In this document: piece by piece, positions 53,827-61,926 of the stretch
How positions within the stretch are numbered: the stretch's first letter is position 1
How the letters are laid out: the number at the start of each line of letters is the position of its first letter
From: Desulfocapsaceae bacterium
GTDB taxonomy: Bacteria > Desulfobacterota > Desulfobulbia > Desulfobulbales > Desulfocapsaceae
DNA length: 64,000 nt
Direction: 5' to 3'
NCBI GenBank assembly: GCA_031292275.1
Contig: JARLHL010000114.1
Span: forward strand, 18,874-82,873
Position numbers and translations under genes: made by a program
Notes under the pieces: generated by a model
The model's input: the letters and a program-made list of their open reading frames with translations, nothing else
Database searches by the model: none
What the model was told of the DNA's origin: nothing

Positions 53827-54576
53827 ATGGATGCACGTCCTGCCAGCATTCCTCAGCCGATGATGCCCCTCTACCAGCAGGAGGAGCTCGCCCGGACCAC
53901 CGGCGGCCCGCTGCGCCCCGGCGGCATCGCCCTGACCGGCCGACTCCTGCAGCGATGCGCGCTTGCGCCCGGATCCGCCGTACTCGATGTCGGGTGCGGT
54001 CCCGGTCATAGCCTGGCCCTGATGGCCTCGGTCTTCAGCCTGAAGGCCACCGGCATCGATCCGTCCCCCGCCATGCTGGACAAGGCCGCCCGCAATGCCC
54101 CGACTGCGGCCTTACTCCGTGCAGAAGCCACAGCCATTCCCTGCGAGGGACAAAGTTTCGATGCGGTCATCTGCGAATGCGTTCTTTCCCTGACCGGCGA
54201 TATCGCCGCCAGCCTGGAGGAGATGCACCGGGTGCTCCGGCCGGGCGGCATCCTCATCCTGACCGACATCTACCGCAAGAAGCCTGGCGGGAAATCAGAC
54301 CTGCAGGGGCTGCAGAGCTGCATCAGCCACGCCCGTCCCCTGGACGTCATCGCCGGAGGACTGGGACGAGCCGGTTTTTCGCCGGTCTTCTTCGAAGACC
54401 GCAGTGATGCCCTGAGGCAGTTGGCGGGGCAGATCATCTTCACCTTCGGCAGTCTGGAAAAATTCTGGCAGCTGTTCATGGGAGCGGAGGCGGCCCGCCG
54501 CACCTGCTGCGCCCTTGCAACCACGCCGCTTGGCTACTATGCACTCATCACTCAAAAAGAGGAAGACCATGGATGA
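53827..54576 (+). CDS. DVU_1556-type methyltransferase
   Basis: A 249-residue class I SAM methyltransferase. Motif I is VLDVGCGPGHSLALMASVF (about residue 57) with the strand-2 acid in TGIDPSPAMLDKA; motif IV is FDAVICECVLSLTGD, and the late strand has LRPGGILILTDIYRKKPGG. These match UbiE-like enzymes. It overlaps the following C-GCAxxG-C-C gene by 8 bp, so the two are probably translated together. It is a conserved member of the Mop locus (DVU_1556 type), which suggests a modification step for cofactor or enzyme assembly. The substrate is unknown. Confidence 0.8.
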   Translation: MDARPASIPQPMMPLYQQEELARTTGGPLRPGGIALTGRLLQRCALAPGSAVLDVGCGPGHSLALMASVFSLKATGIDPSPAMLDKAARNAPTAALLRAEATAIPCEGQSFDAVICECVLSLTGDIAASLEEMHRVLRPGGILILTDIYRKKPGGKSDLQGLQSCISHARPLDVIAGGLGRAGFSPVFFEDRSDALRQLAGQIIFTFGSLEKFWQLFMGAEAARRTCCALATTPLGYYALITQKEEDHG

Positions 54577-55024
54577 AACGCAGCTCCGCATCATGCAGCT
54601 GGCAGCCCAGGGGCTCTGCTGCAGTCAAATCATGATCAGCCTTGCCCTGGAGGACATGGGTGAGGAAAACATCCCTCTGGTCCGGGCCATGGCCGGCTTA
54701 TGCGATGGAGCCGGAAGCGGCGAGCTCTGCGGTGTAGCTTCCGGCGGGGTCTGCGTCATGGCCCTGTACGCCGCCAAAGGCAGCGCCGAGGAGCAGGCCC
54801 TGGACTGCTATCCTCTGCTGCTCAGCCAGTTCACGGACTGGTTCAGGGACAATGCCGCGAACTGGGGCGGCATCCGCTGCGACGATATTATAGCCGTTCA
54901 GGGCGGGAAAAAGCCCGCGGTCTGCGGCAATATCATGCTCCGGGCCCGGGAAGCCATCCTGGGAATCCTGGCGGAAAACGCCATCGACCCGAGCATACCG
55001 AAGGAGCAGACCGGTGGCCGCTGA
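54569..55024 (+). CDS. C-GCAxxG-C-C family protein (DVU_1555 type)
   Basis: A 151-residue protein of the C-GCAxxG-C-C family, predicted redox-active. The Cys pattern runs GLCCSQIM, LCDGAGSGELCGVASGGVCV, then AVCGN near the C terminus; the first motif has CCSQ in place of the usual CAQ. Start at 54569, overlapping the methyltransferase end. The next gene overlaps it by 11 bp. Proteins of this family sit beside oxidoreductases and may handle electrons or thiols; the exact role is not known. Its presence in the Mop set is a conserved gene-order feature. Confidence 0.8.
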   Translation: MDETQLRIMQLAAQGLCCSQIMISLALEDMGEENIPLVRAMAGLCDGAGSGELCGVASGGVCVMALYAAKGSAEEQALDCYPLLLSQFTDWFRDNAANWGGIRCDDIIAVQGGKKPAVCGNIMLRAREAILGILAENAIDPSIPKEQTGGR

Positions 55025-56417
55025 CCGTCCCGTGGAATTGCTGTCTTCAACCTCCAGCCTCTGTCCCTGCTGCCTGCGCCGCATCCCAGCCATCCGCGAA
55101 GGGCAGGAAGACCGGGTCTACCTGGTCAAACAATGTCCGGAGCACGGCAGTTTCCGGACCCTGATCTGGCGCGGTCCGGCGCAGTTTTCGTCCTGGCTGC
55201 GCCCGAAAAGGCCGGCATCGCCCCATCGGGCCTTCACCGGCACCGAACACGGCTGCCCCTTTGACTGCGGCCTCTGCCCTGCCCACGGCCAGCATACCTG
55301 TACGGCCTTAATCGAGGTCACCCGCCGCTGCAACCTCCGCTGCCCCGTCTGTTTCGCCGATGCGGGACCGGCAGCCGACCAGAAGGACGATCCCTCGCTT
55401 GCGCAGATAGCCGTATTCTACGACCGCATCCTCGCGGCCTCCGGCCCCTGCAATATCCAGCTGTCCGGCGGTGAACCGACGGTGCGGGAGGATCTTGCGG
55501 AGATCATCGCCCTGGGCCGCAGCAAAGGATTTTCCTTTCTCCAGCTCAACACCAACGGTCTGCAACTGGCCGCAGACCCGCAGTATGCCGCCGCCCTGCA
55601 GCGAGCCGGGCTGGCCTCGGTCTTTCTCCAGTTCGACGGTCTCAGCAGCGCCACGCATCTGGCCCTGCGGGGCCGTGACCTTATGGCCGTCAAGGAGCAG
55701 GCCCTGCGGCACTGCCAGGCGGCGGGGCTGGCGGTGGTCCTGGTGCCGACCCTGGTGCCGGGCATCAACACCCATGAGGTCGGCGCGATCATTGATTATG
55801 CAAGCCGGCTTGCCCCGACGGTGCGCGGCGTCCATTTTCAGCCGGTCAGCTACTTCGGCCGTTTCCCCAAGGCCCCGGCGGACGAGGACCGGCTGAGCCT
55901 GCCGGAAGTTCTGAACCTGATCGAGGAGCAGAGCGGCGGCGCCATCACCGCCGCACACTTTGCCCCTCCCGCCTGCGAACACGCCCTCTGCTCCTTTCAC
56001 GGCAACTTCCTGGTCCAGGAAGACGGCAGACTCGTGCCGCTGGGAGGCCGGCAGTCCTGCTGCTCCACCGGCGAGCCCGATGCTGCCACCCCCTCGGCCC
56101 TGCAGGGACGGGAAAAAAGCGTGGCCTTCACCGCCCGCCAGTGGTCCCTGCCCATGGCCGCCACGCCCTGCGGCTGTACAGGCGATACGAGCGCCGCCGC
56201 CGGGGATGACCTGGACCGTTTCCTGGCCAGGGCCCGCACCCACACCTTCTCCCTTTCGGCCATGGCCTTTCAGGACGTGTGGAACCTGGATCTGGAGCGC
56301 CTGCAGGGCTGCTGCATCCACGTGGTTTCCCCGGATGGCCGCCTGATCCCTTTCTGCGCCTACAACCTGACCTCGAGCCAGGGGACGCCGCTTTATCGCG
56401 GAGTCGGACAGCCATGA
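55014..56417 (+). CDS. Radical SAM protein (TrsS-like) of the Mop cluster
   Basis: A 467-residue radical SAM enzyme with a GTG start behind AAGGAG. The radical SAM motif is CNLRCPVC (Cys106, 110, 113). It is preceded by Cys pairs in SLCPCCLRRIP (17, 19, 20), QCPEHG (41) and GCPFDCGLC (81, 85, 88), the layout of the MJ0619/Tes-like family with an N-terminal metal site. The GGEPTVREDL segment and the rest of the barrel are present. A Cys-rich tail region includes LGGRQSCCSTGEP and CGCTGDT. Its likely name is TrsS of the Desulfovibrio-type cluster, from memory. The reaction is unknown; a radical-based methylation or thiolation of a cofactor or protein is possible. Confidence 0.78.
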   Translation: MAADRPVELLSSTSSLCPCCLRRIPAIREGQEDRVYLVKQCPEHGSFRTLIWRGPAQFSSWLRPKRPASPHRAFTGTEHGCPFDCGLCPAHGQHTCTALIEVTRRCNLRCPVCFADAGPAADQKDDPSLAQIAVFYDRILAASGPCNIQLSGGEPTVREDLAEIIALGRSKGFSFLQLNTNGLQLAADPQYAAALQRAGLASVFLQFDGLSSATHLALRGRDLMAVKEQALRHCQAAGLAVVLVPTLVPGINTHEVGAIIDYASRLAPTVRGVHFQPVSYFGRFPKAPADEDRLSLPEVLNLIEEQSGGAITAAHFAPPACEHALCSFHGNFLVQEDGRLVPLGGRQSCCSTGEPDAATPSALQGREKSVAFTARQWSLPMAATPCGCTGDTSAAAGDDLDRFLARARTHTFSLSAMAFQDVWNLDLERLQGCCIHVVSPDGRLIPFCAYNLTSSQGTPLYRGVGQP

Positions 56418-57718
56418 CCCCTCTGGAAAGCCTCATCGGCCGGACCATCGGCATAACCGCCTCGCCCCTCCGGCAACAGGATCTGCAGCGCTTTCAGGGG
56501 GAGAGGCTCTGCCGGCTGGTGGAATACTGCCGCAGGCACTCTCCGTTTTACCGGCAAAAGCTGACGGCGGCAGGCATTCAGGCGATCACCGGCCTTGACG
56601 ATCTGACAGCCTTGCCCCTGACCAACGAAGAGGAGCTGCGCAATCACAGCACGGCGATGCTCTGCGTCAGCCAGGATGCGGTGGCGCGGATCATCACCAT
56701 CCACAGTTCCGGGACCACCGGCTCGCCGAAACGGCTCTTTTTCACCCAGGAGGATCTGGAGCGGACCATGGATTTTTTCTGCCAGGGGATGAAGCCCCTG
56801 GCCGCCCCCGGCCAGACGGTGGCGATCCTGCTGCCGGGCAGCACCCCCGATTGCACCGGCCATCTTCTGGCCGAGGCCCTGCGGCGACGGGCGGTGGCCA
56901 GCAGCATCATAGGTCTTGTCGACGACCCCGAAAAAGCAGCGCGAAGGCTGAGCGCACTCCGGCCCGATGTCCTGGTAGGCTTTCCGGTCCAGGTCCTGGC
57001 CATTGCCCGCACCGCAGCCTTCCGGTCCATCCCCCTGGGCTCCATCCGCTCCGTGCTCCTCTGCTCGGATTACATCCCGGAGAGTCTGCGCACCCAGCTC
57101 ACCGGCCTGCTGGCCTGCGAAGTCTTTACCCATTACGGCACGGTGGAGACGGGCCTGGGCGGCGGGGTAGACTGCTCGGCCCACTGCGGCGCCCACCTGC
57201 GGGAGGCTGACCTGCTGTTTGAAATTATTGACCCGCAGACCGCCGTACCCGTGGCCGACGGCGAGTGGGGAGAAATCGTCTTTACCACCCTGCTCCGCAC
57301 AGGCATGCCGCTGATCCGGTATCGTACCGGCGATTGCGGCCGGCTGCTTCAAGGCCCCTGTCCCTGCGGCAGCCATATCCGGCGGCTCGACAGGGTGCTG
57401 GGCCGGATCAGCCAGCGCCGAAACCTGCAGAACGGCAGGCAGCTGGCCCTGCACAGCCTGGATGAAATCCTTTTTGCCGTCCCCGGCCTGCTTGATTTTC
57501 GGGCCGCCCTGACTGCCGAGGGGCGGCGCGACAGGCTCCTGATCTCCCTCGTTTCCCTCCCGGGACAGGAGAGCGCAGTGCGCAGCCAGGCCGCCGGGGC
57601 GATGGTAAAACTGCAGACGGAGCTGGAACTGGAGATTGTTTTTACCATCGATACCACGGCGCAAATCCATCAATACAAACGTATTCTCGAAGAGAGGCGA
57701 GAGAAAAATCGACCATGA
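56414..57718 (+). CDS. AMP-dependent CoA ligase-like protein (DVU_1553 type)
   Basis: A 434-residue member of the phenylacetate-CoA ligase-like adenylating family. Start at 56414 (MTPLESLIGRTIGI), overlapping the previous stop by ATGA. The AMP/ATP loop is IIHSSGTTGSPKRLFFT with IT before it; the later motifs read FTHYGTVETGLGGG and IRYRTGDCGRLLQGPCPCG, the latter Cys-containing. It is shorter than typical acyl-CoA synthetases. A CoA ligase next to an aldehyde oxidoreductase suggests activation of the acid product, but the conserved gene order with cofactor genes may mean it adenylates something in assembly instead. Substrate unknown. Confidence 0.8.
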   Translation: MTPLESLIGRTIGITASPLRQQDLQRFQGERLCRLVEYCRRHSPFYRQKLTAAGIQAITGLDDLTALPLTNEEELRNHSTAMLCVSQDAVARIITIHSSGTTGSPKRLFFTQEDLERTMDFFCQGMKPLAAPGQTVAILLPGSTPDCTGHLLAEALRRRAVASSIIGLVDDPEKAARRLSALRPDVLVGFPVQVLAIARTAAFRSIPLGSIRSVLLCSDYIPESLRTQLTGLLACEVFTHYGTVETGLGGGVDCSAHCGAHLREADLLFEIIDPQTAVPVADGEWGEIVFTTLLRTGMPLIRYRTGDCGRLLQGPCPCGSHIRRLDRVLGRISQRRNLQNGRQLALHSLDEILFAVPGLLDFRAALTAEGRRDRLLISLVSLPGQESAVRSQAAGAMVKLQTELELEIVFTIDTTAQIHQYKRILEERREKNRP

Positions 57719-58758
57719 AAAAGCTCATCCAACATATCTGCACCGCTTTGAACGAGGGCGAAGACCTTGTTCTGGTGACCATCTCCAGCCAGTCCGGCTC
57801 GACACCCCGCCTTGCAGGGGCGAAAATGATTATCCATCGCGATGGCCGCATAGCCGGGACCATCGGCGGCGGTCTGGTCGAGGCCCAGGCCATTCAGGAG
57901 GCCCGGAACTGCTTTGCCGGCAGCCGTTCCCTGCGGCGCATCTTCGATCTCTCCAACGGGGATGCCGCCCTCTCCGATATGATATGCGGCGGCAGATTAG
58001 AACTCTTCCTCGAATTTCTCCGGGCCGACGCAGGCAATCGGGCTGTTTTTCAGACCATCCGGGAGGCCATGGCCTTCGGCCGCAGGGCCATGCTGGTCTG
58101 CCCGGTCGATACCGGCAGCGACGGCCCGCGATTCGTGATCGATCATAAGGGCAGGACCGACCGGCCCGGGGTCTCCGAAGGGCTGCTCGGAGCGATCCAG
58201 GAGATATCCTCCTCAGCCGCCCGGCTCATCGAACACGACGGCCGCGCCTATCTGATCTCCTCGTTTGCGGTCGGCGGGACGCTCATTCTGGTCGGGGCCG
58301 GCCATGTGGCCGCCTGCACCGCCGAGGTTGCCGCCCGCGTCGGCTTTGGCATCACGGTCATGGATGACCGGAGCGAATTTGCCAACCGCAAACGTTTCCC
58401 GCAGGCCGACGAGATCAGGGTCCTGCCGTCTTTCGCCGGCTGTTTCAAGGACCTTGACATCAATGAGGACTGCTACCTGGTTATCGTCACCCGTGGACAC
58501 ATGCACGATCTGGAGGTGCTTGAGCAGGCGCTGCAGACTCAAGCCGGTTATATCGGCATGATCGGAAGCCGCAAAAAACGGAACGCCATCTATGCAAAGC
58601 TCATGGATAAAGGCGTCAAGGTCGCGCAATTCGAGCAGGTGCGCTGCCCCATAGGCATGGCCATTGAAGCCGACACCCCCGAGGAAATCGCGGTGAGCAT
58701 CGTAGGCGAACTCATCTACCAGCGGGCAACCGGCAGGAAGGCATGGCACCTCGTCTGA
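57715..58758 (+). CDS. xdhC: XdhC/CoxI-type molybdenum cofactor insertion factor
   Basis: A 347-residue protein with both XdhC halves. The N-terminal part carries LVTISSQSGSTPRLAGAKMI and GTIGGGLVEAQAI; the Rossmann-like C-terminal domain starts LILVGAGHVAACTAEVAARV with the acid in MDDRSEF. XdhC binds and inserts sulfurated molybdenum cofactor in xanthine oxidase family enzymes, here Mop. The start overlaps the CoA-ligase stop (ATGA), and the next gene overlaps its end by 16 bp. Strong annotation from domain content and neighbour. Confidence 0.92.
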   Translation: MKKLIQHICTALNEGEDLVLVTISSQSGSTPRLAGAKMIIHRDGRIAGTIGGGLVEAQAIQEARNCFAGSRSLRRIFDLSNGDAALSDMICGGRLELFLEFLRADAGNRAVFQTIREAMAFGRRAMLVCPVDTGSDGPRFVIDHKGRTDRPGVSEGLLGAIQEISSSAARLIEHDGRAYLISSFAVGGTLILVGAGHVAACTAEVAARVGFGITVMDDRSEFANRKRFPQADEIRVLPSFAGCFKDLDINEDCYLVIVTRGHMHDLEVLEQALQTQAGYIGMIGSRKKRNAIYAKLMDKGVKVAQFEQVRCPIGMAIEADTPEEIAVSIVGELIYQRATGRKAWHLV

Positions 58759-59897
58759 ACGCCATCATCCTGGCCGCCGGGCTCTCTTCACGCATGGGCG
58801 AGCTGAAAGCCGCACTCCCTTTGGGGCAGGGCACAGTTCTTGAACAGTGCGTCGGCCTGTTCAGGGAATGCGGCATCGACAATCCGGTTGTGGTCACCGG
58901 CCATCGGGCCGGAGAAATTGAAGCGATAGCCCAACGGGCGGGAGCTTCGATCGCCCGTAACCCGGACTTTGCCGCCGGGATGTACAGCTCGATCCGGACC
59001 GGGGTGAGGCATCTTGACGATGGGATCTCGGCCTTTTTCCTGCTGCCCGTCGACATCCCCCTGGTGCGGCCGGGTTCGATCAGGCTGCTGGCCCGATCCT
59101 TTGCCGATGCGCCGGCCGCAATCACCTATCCGGTCTTTGCCGGCAGGCGCGGCCACCCCCCTCTCATCGGAAGAGGGCTGATTCCGGCGATTCTCGGGCC
59201 TGCACATCCGAAGGGAGGTCTGCGGACCCTGCTGGCAAGGCTTGAAGAGGGGCAGCCCGGGCAGGTTGCCGAGGTGACGGTCGCCGACGCCAACATCCAT
59301 TGCGACCTGGACAGCCCGGAGGATTACAGAAAGGGACGCGATCGTTTTTCCCGCCGCGACTTTCCCACCATGGACGAATGTACGGTGATCCTTCGCCATC
59401 TCCACCCGATGCCGGAAAAAGGGCTGGCCCACGGCCGTCTGGTGGCGGAGATTGCGGTTGCCCTCTGCATGGCCCTCCCGGGGCATGGCTGCGGCGGGCT
59501 CGATGCGGAACTCTGCCGGGTCGGCGGCTGGCTGCACGACATAGCCAAAGGCGCTGCCGATCATGAGCGGCAGGGAGGACGATGGCTTCGCGAGCTCGGC
59601 TTCGGCCGGGCGGCGGAGATCGTTGCCGCCCACCGGGACCTGTCATGGCAAAAGGGAGACGCGCTGACCGAAAAAGAGCTGGTCTCCTTCGCCGACAAGC
59701 TGGCCCGCGGCAACCGCATGATCGGTATCGACGAGCGGTTTCAGGAGAAACTGGCGCTCTATAAGGACATGCCGGATGCGGTGCAGGCCATCCGCAAACG
59801 GTATGATCAGGCCCTGCTGATCAAGGCTGCCGTTGAGGACGCGGCGGGGCAAGGGCTGGACACAATTCTTGCTCCCCTGATGCCATGCAGTCTTTGA
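58743..59897 (+). CDS. MocA-like NTP transferase with HD domain (DVU_1551 type)
   Basis: A 384-residue fusion. Residues 1-190 are a MobA/MocA-like nucleotidyltransferase: AIILAAGLSSRMGELKAALP, LLPVDIPLVRPGS and GHPPLIGR, which would make a molybdopterin dinucleotide. Residues 210-370 form an HD-type phosphohydrolase-like domain (RVGGWLHDIAKGAADHERQG with the HD pair). Such fusion in one chain suggests coupling of cofactor formation with a second nucleotide step or control. It overlaps XdhC upstream and the histidine phosphatase downstream, both by more than 10 bp. Confidence 0.85.
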   Translation: MAPRLNAIILAAGLSSRMGELKAALPLGQGTVLEQCVGLFRECGIDNPVVVTGHRAGEIEAIAQRAGASIARNPDFAAGMYSSIRTGVRHLDDGISAFFLLPVDIPLVRPGSIRLLARSFADAPAAITYPVFAGRRGHPPLIGRGLIPAILGPAHPKGGLRTLLARLEEGQPGQVAEVTVADANIHCDLDSPEDYRKGRDRFSRRDFPTMDECTVILRHLHPMPEKGLAHGRLVAEIAVALCMALPGHGCGGLDAELCRVGGWLHDIAKGAADHERQGGRWLRELGFGRAAEIVAAHRDLSWQKGDALTEKELVSFADKLARGNRMIGIDERFQEKLALYKDMPDAVQAIRKRYDQALLIKAAVEDAAGQGLDTILAPLMPCSL

Positions 59898-60520
59898 TCT
59901 ATCTCATCCGCCACGCCGAGGTTGACAAGGCCTCGCCCCGCCGCTTTCTTGGCCGGACCGACCTCCCCCTGAATCGAAACGGCATCCTCCAGGCCCAAGC
60001 CCTGCACGGGCAGCTGCGCCATATCCCCTTCAGCCGGGTCTGCACCTCCTCCCTGCAGCGGGCCGTGCAGACCGCCGCCCTGGTCAGCGGCCGACAGCCG
60101 GAATCCCTCCTGCTGATCGAAGAATTCAACGAGATCAACCTGGGCGACTGGGAGGGCTTGAGCGTTGCCGAGGTCGAAAGCCGCTTTCCGGGGGCCTATG
60201 AACAGCGAGGCCGGGATATGGAGCATTTCCGCCCCCATAAGGGCGAGAGCTTCCGCGATCTTGCCGATCGCTGCTATCCGGCCCTGATCCGTCTGGCGGG
60301 AACCGACCCGGGGCCTCTGCTCATCATCGCCCACGCCGGTGTCAACCGGGTCCTTCTCTGTCGCCTGCAAGACCGGCCTCTGCAGCAGGTAATGGAAATT
60401 CCCCAAGACTATTGCGGGGTCACAATTCTCAGGTGCAGCCCCGAGCGATGGACTGTGGAGGCGGTAAACCTCCGCGGCCTGCCGCTGGTGCACGCACTAC
60501 AATTAAAACCATGCGAATAA
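59885..60520 (+). CDS. Histidine phosphatase family protein
   Basis: A 211-residue phosphoglycerate-mutase-like phosphatase of the CobC/GpmB type. The catalytic histidine lies in LIRHAEVDKA, the arginine in CTSSLQRAVQTAAL, and the second histidine in IIAHAGVNRVLL. It overlaps the NTP transferase by 13 bp. In cobalamin pathways the family removes a phosphate from a nucleotide-like intermediate; here a phosphate step in molybdenum cofactor or nucleotide turnover is a guess from position. A second possibility is a general phosphatase gained by the operon. Confidence 0.85.
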   Translation: MQSLIYLIRHAEVDKASPRRFLGRTDLPLNRNGILQAQALHGQLRHIPFSRVCTSSLQRAVQTAALVSGRQPESLLLIEEFNEINLGDWEGLSVAEVESRFPGAYEQRGRDMEHFRPHKGESFRDLADRCYPALIRLAGTDPGPLLIIAHAGVNRVLLCRLQDRPLQQVMEIPQDYCGVTILRCSPERWTVEAVNLRGLPLVHALQLKPCE

Positions 60521-61563
60521 ACGAAATGACAAGCGTATCATCGAAGACAAGCGTTCCGGTGGATGAGGCTGTGGGGATGGTGCTCCCCCACGACATTACC
60601 GAGATCACCAAGGATTCATTCAAGGGAAGGGCATTCAGGAAAGGGCATATCATCCGCCGGGAAGACGTGGCCCACCTCCGCAGGCTGGGCAAGGAACATA
60701 TCTATGTGCTGCAGTTGGGAGAGAACGACATCCACGAAAACGAAGCGGCCCTGCTGATGGCCGAGGCCCTTGCCGGGCCCGGGACCGAGTATTCGCCGGA
60801 GATCGTCGAAGGCAAGGTGACCATCCGGGCGGCGAGGGACGGCCTGCTGAAGATCAACAGGGAGGCCCTGCTGCGGTTCAATATGCTGGGTGAGGTCATG
60901 TGCGCCACCCTGCAGACCAATACCCCGGTCAGCCAGGGTGAAGACATCGCCGCCTCCAAGCTGATTCCCCTGGTGACTGAGCGGCAGGTGATCGACCAGG
61001 CCGTGGCGATCGCCAGGGAGGGTATCATCCAGGTATTGCCGCTGCGCAAGGTCAGCGCGGGCCTGGTTATTACCGGCAACGAGGTCTTTTACGGCCGGAT
61101 CAAGGATGGCTTCGAGCAGGTCCTGCGCGATAAGCTGACCGCTCTGGGCTCAAGGGTCGACTGTGTACACTTCGCCCCAGACGATCCTCGCCTGATTGCG
61201 GAGGAGATACAGAGATGCCTGACCGCCGGGGCCGAGCTGGTAATCACCTCCGGGGGGCTGTCGGTCGATCCGGACGACGTCACCCGCCAGGGGATTAACG
61301 AGGCCGGGGCGGAAGATGTCGTCTACGGGACACCGGTTCTGCCGGGGGCCATGTTTCTGGTCGGCCGCATCGGCCAGGTGCCGGTGGTCGGCCTGCCCGC
61401 CTGCGGCATGTTTCATCAGACCACCGTCTTCGATCTCCTGCTGCCGCGGATTCTTGCCGGTGAATCGATCGGCAGGAAGGAACTCGCCGCCATGGGGCAT
61501 GGAGGGCTTTGCCGGAAATGCAAAGACTGCCGGTATCCGGTCTGCAATTTCGGCAAGGAATGA
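60511..61563 (+). CDS. MoeA/MoaB-like molybdopterin-binding protein
   Basis: A 350-residue protein with a molybdopterin-binding (MoCF) domain: GLVITGNEVFYGRIKDGFEQ and ELVITSGGLSVDPDDVTRQG, as in MoeA, MogA and CinA. The N-terminal half (AVGMVLPHDITEITKDSFKG) resembles the MoeA lid domains in brief. The C terminus carries a Cys-rich end, LCRKCKDCRYPVCNFGKE, that may bind zinc or iron. It starts at 60511 inside the previous gene's end (a second ATG at 60526 is possible). It probably inserts molybdate or carries the cofactor to Mop. Confidence 0.85.
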   Translation: MRINEMTSVSSKTSVPVDEAVGMVLPHDITEITKDSFKGRAFRKGHIIRREDVAHLRRLGKEHIYVLQLGENDIHENEAALLMAEALAGPGTEYSPEIVEGKVTIRAARDGLLKINREALLRFNMLGEVMCATLQTNTPVSQGEDIAASKLIPLVTERQVIDQAVAIAREGIIQVLPLRKVSAGLVITGNEVFYGRIKDGFEQVLRDKLTALGSRVDCVHFAPDDPRLIAEEIQRCLTAGAELVITSGGLSVDPDDVTRQGINEAGAEDVVYGTPVLPGAMFLVGRIGQVPVVGLPACGMFHQTTVFDLLLPRILAGESIGRKELAAMGHGGLCRKCKDCRYPVCNFGKE

Positions 61564-61926
61564 TTTTTTGTGCTGCTGCTTCGGGCAGATGCCTTCCGCA
61601 GGGGCGCGGGCGGCGCCTGGGCTGCCCCGTTCCGGCTCCGGATTGATTCCATCACATTTCGGTGCCGTGGAAGGTTGAAGACCAATGACCTGCAACCGGG
61701 GGGACTCGTGCTTATCTTTTATGCTCAGAGCCGGACAGAGGCAGGCCCGACAGTGGTCCTGTGCCCAGATAAGCATGAAAAAAATGCGTACAGGTGCTAG
61801 AGTGGAGGTCACTGTCTGCTCTCTGACAATCCGCGAATTTCAGGCGTCCATCCGAATCTGTGCTGCAGCTTGCGGATGGCCCAGCCAAATTGCCGGTTCA
61901 CCGGAGACACTTGAGGAGAAGCTCAT
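61564..61926. other. Intergenic leader of the second alcohol dehydrogenase
   Basis: About 360 bp with no supported gene. It contains the long inverted pair at 61707-61777. No sigma-54 site with correct spacing was found. Confidence 0.5.
61707..61777 (+). other. Long-range stem near the second dehydrogenase
   Basis: GTGCTTATCT at 61708-61717 is complementary to AGATAAGCAT at 61767-61776 (one G-T pair), closing a 49-base GC-rich loop that itself can pair (GGAC with GTCC). GAAAAAAATG follows. It could be a leader RNA element about 150 bp before the start codon. Confidence 0.45.

Noticed and set aside
61860..61890. Sigma-54 promoter before the second dehydrogenase
   Set aside because: TGGCCC and TTGCC are present, but the GG-GC spacing is 12 bases, not 10.
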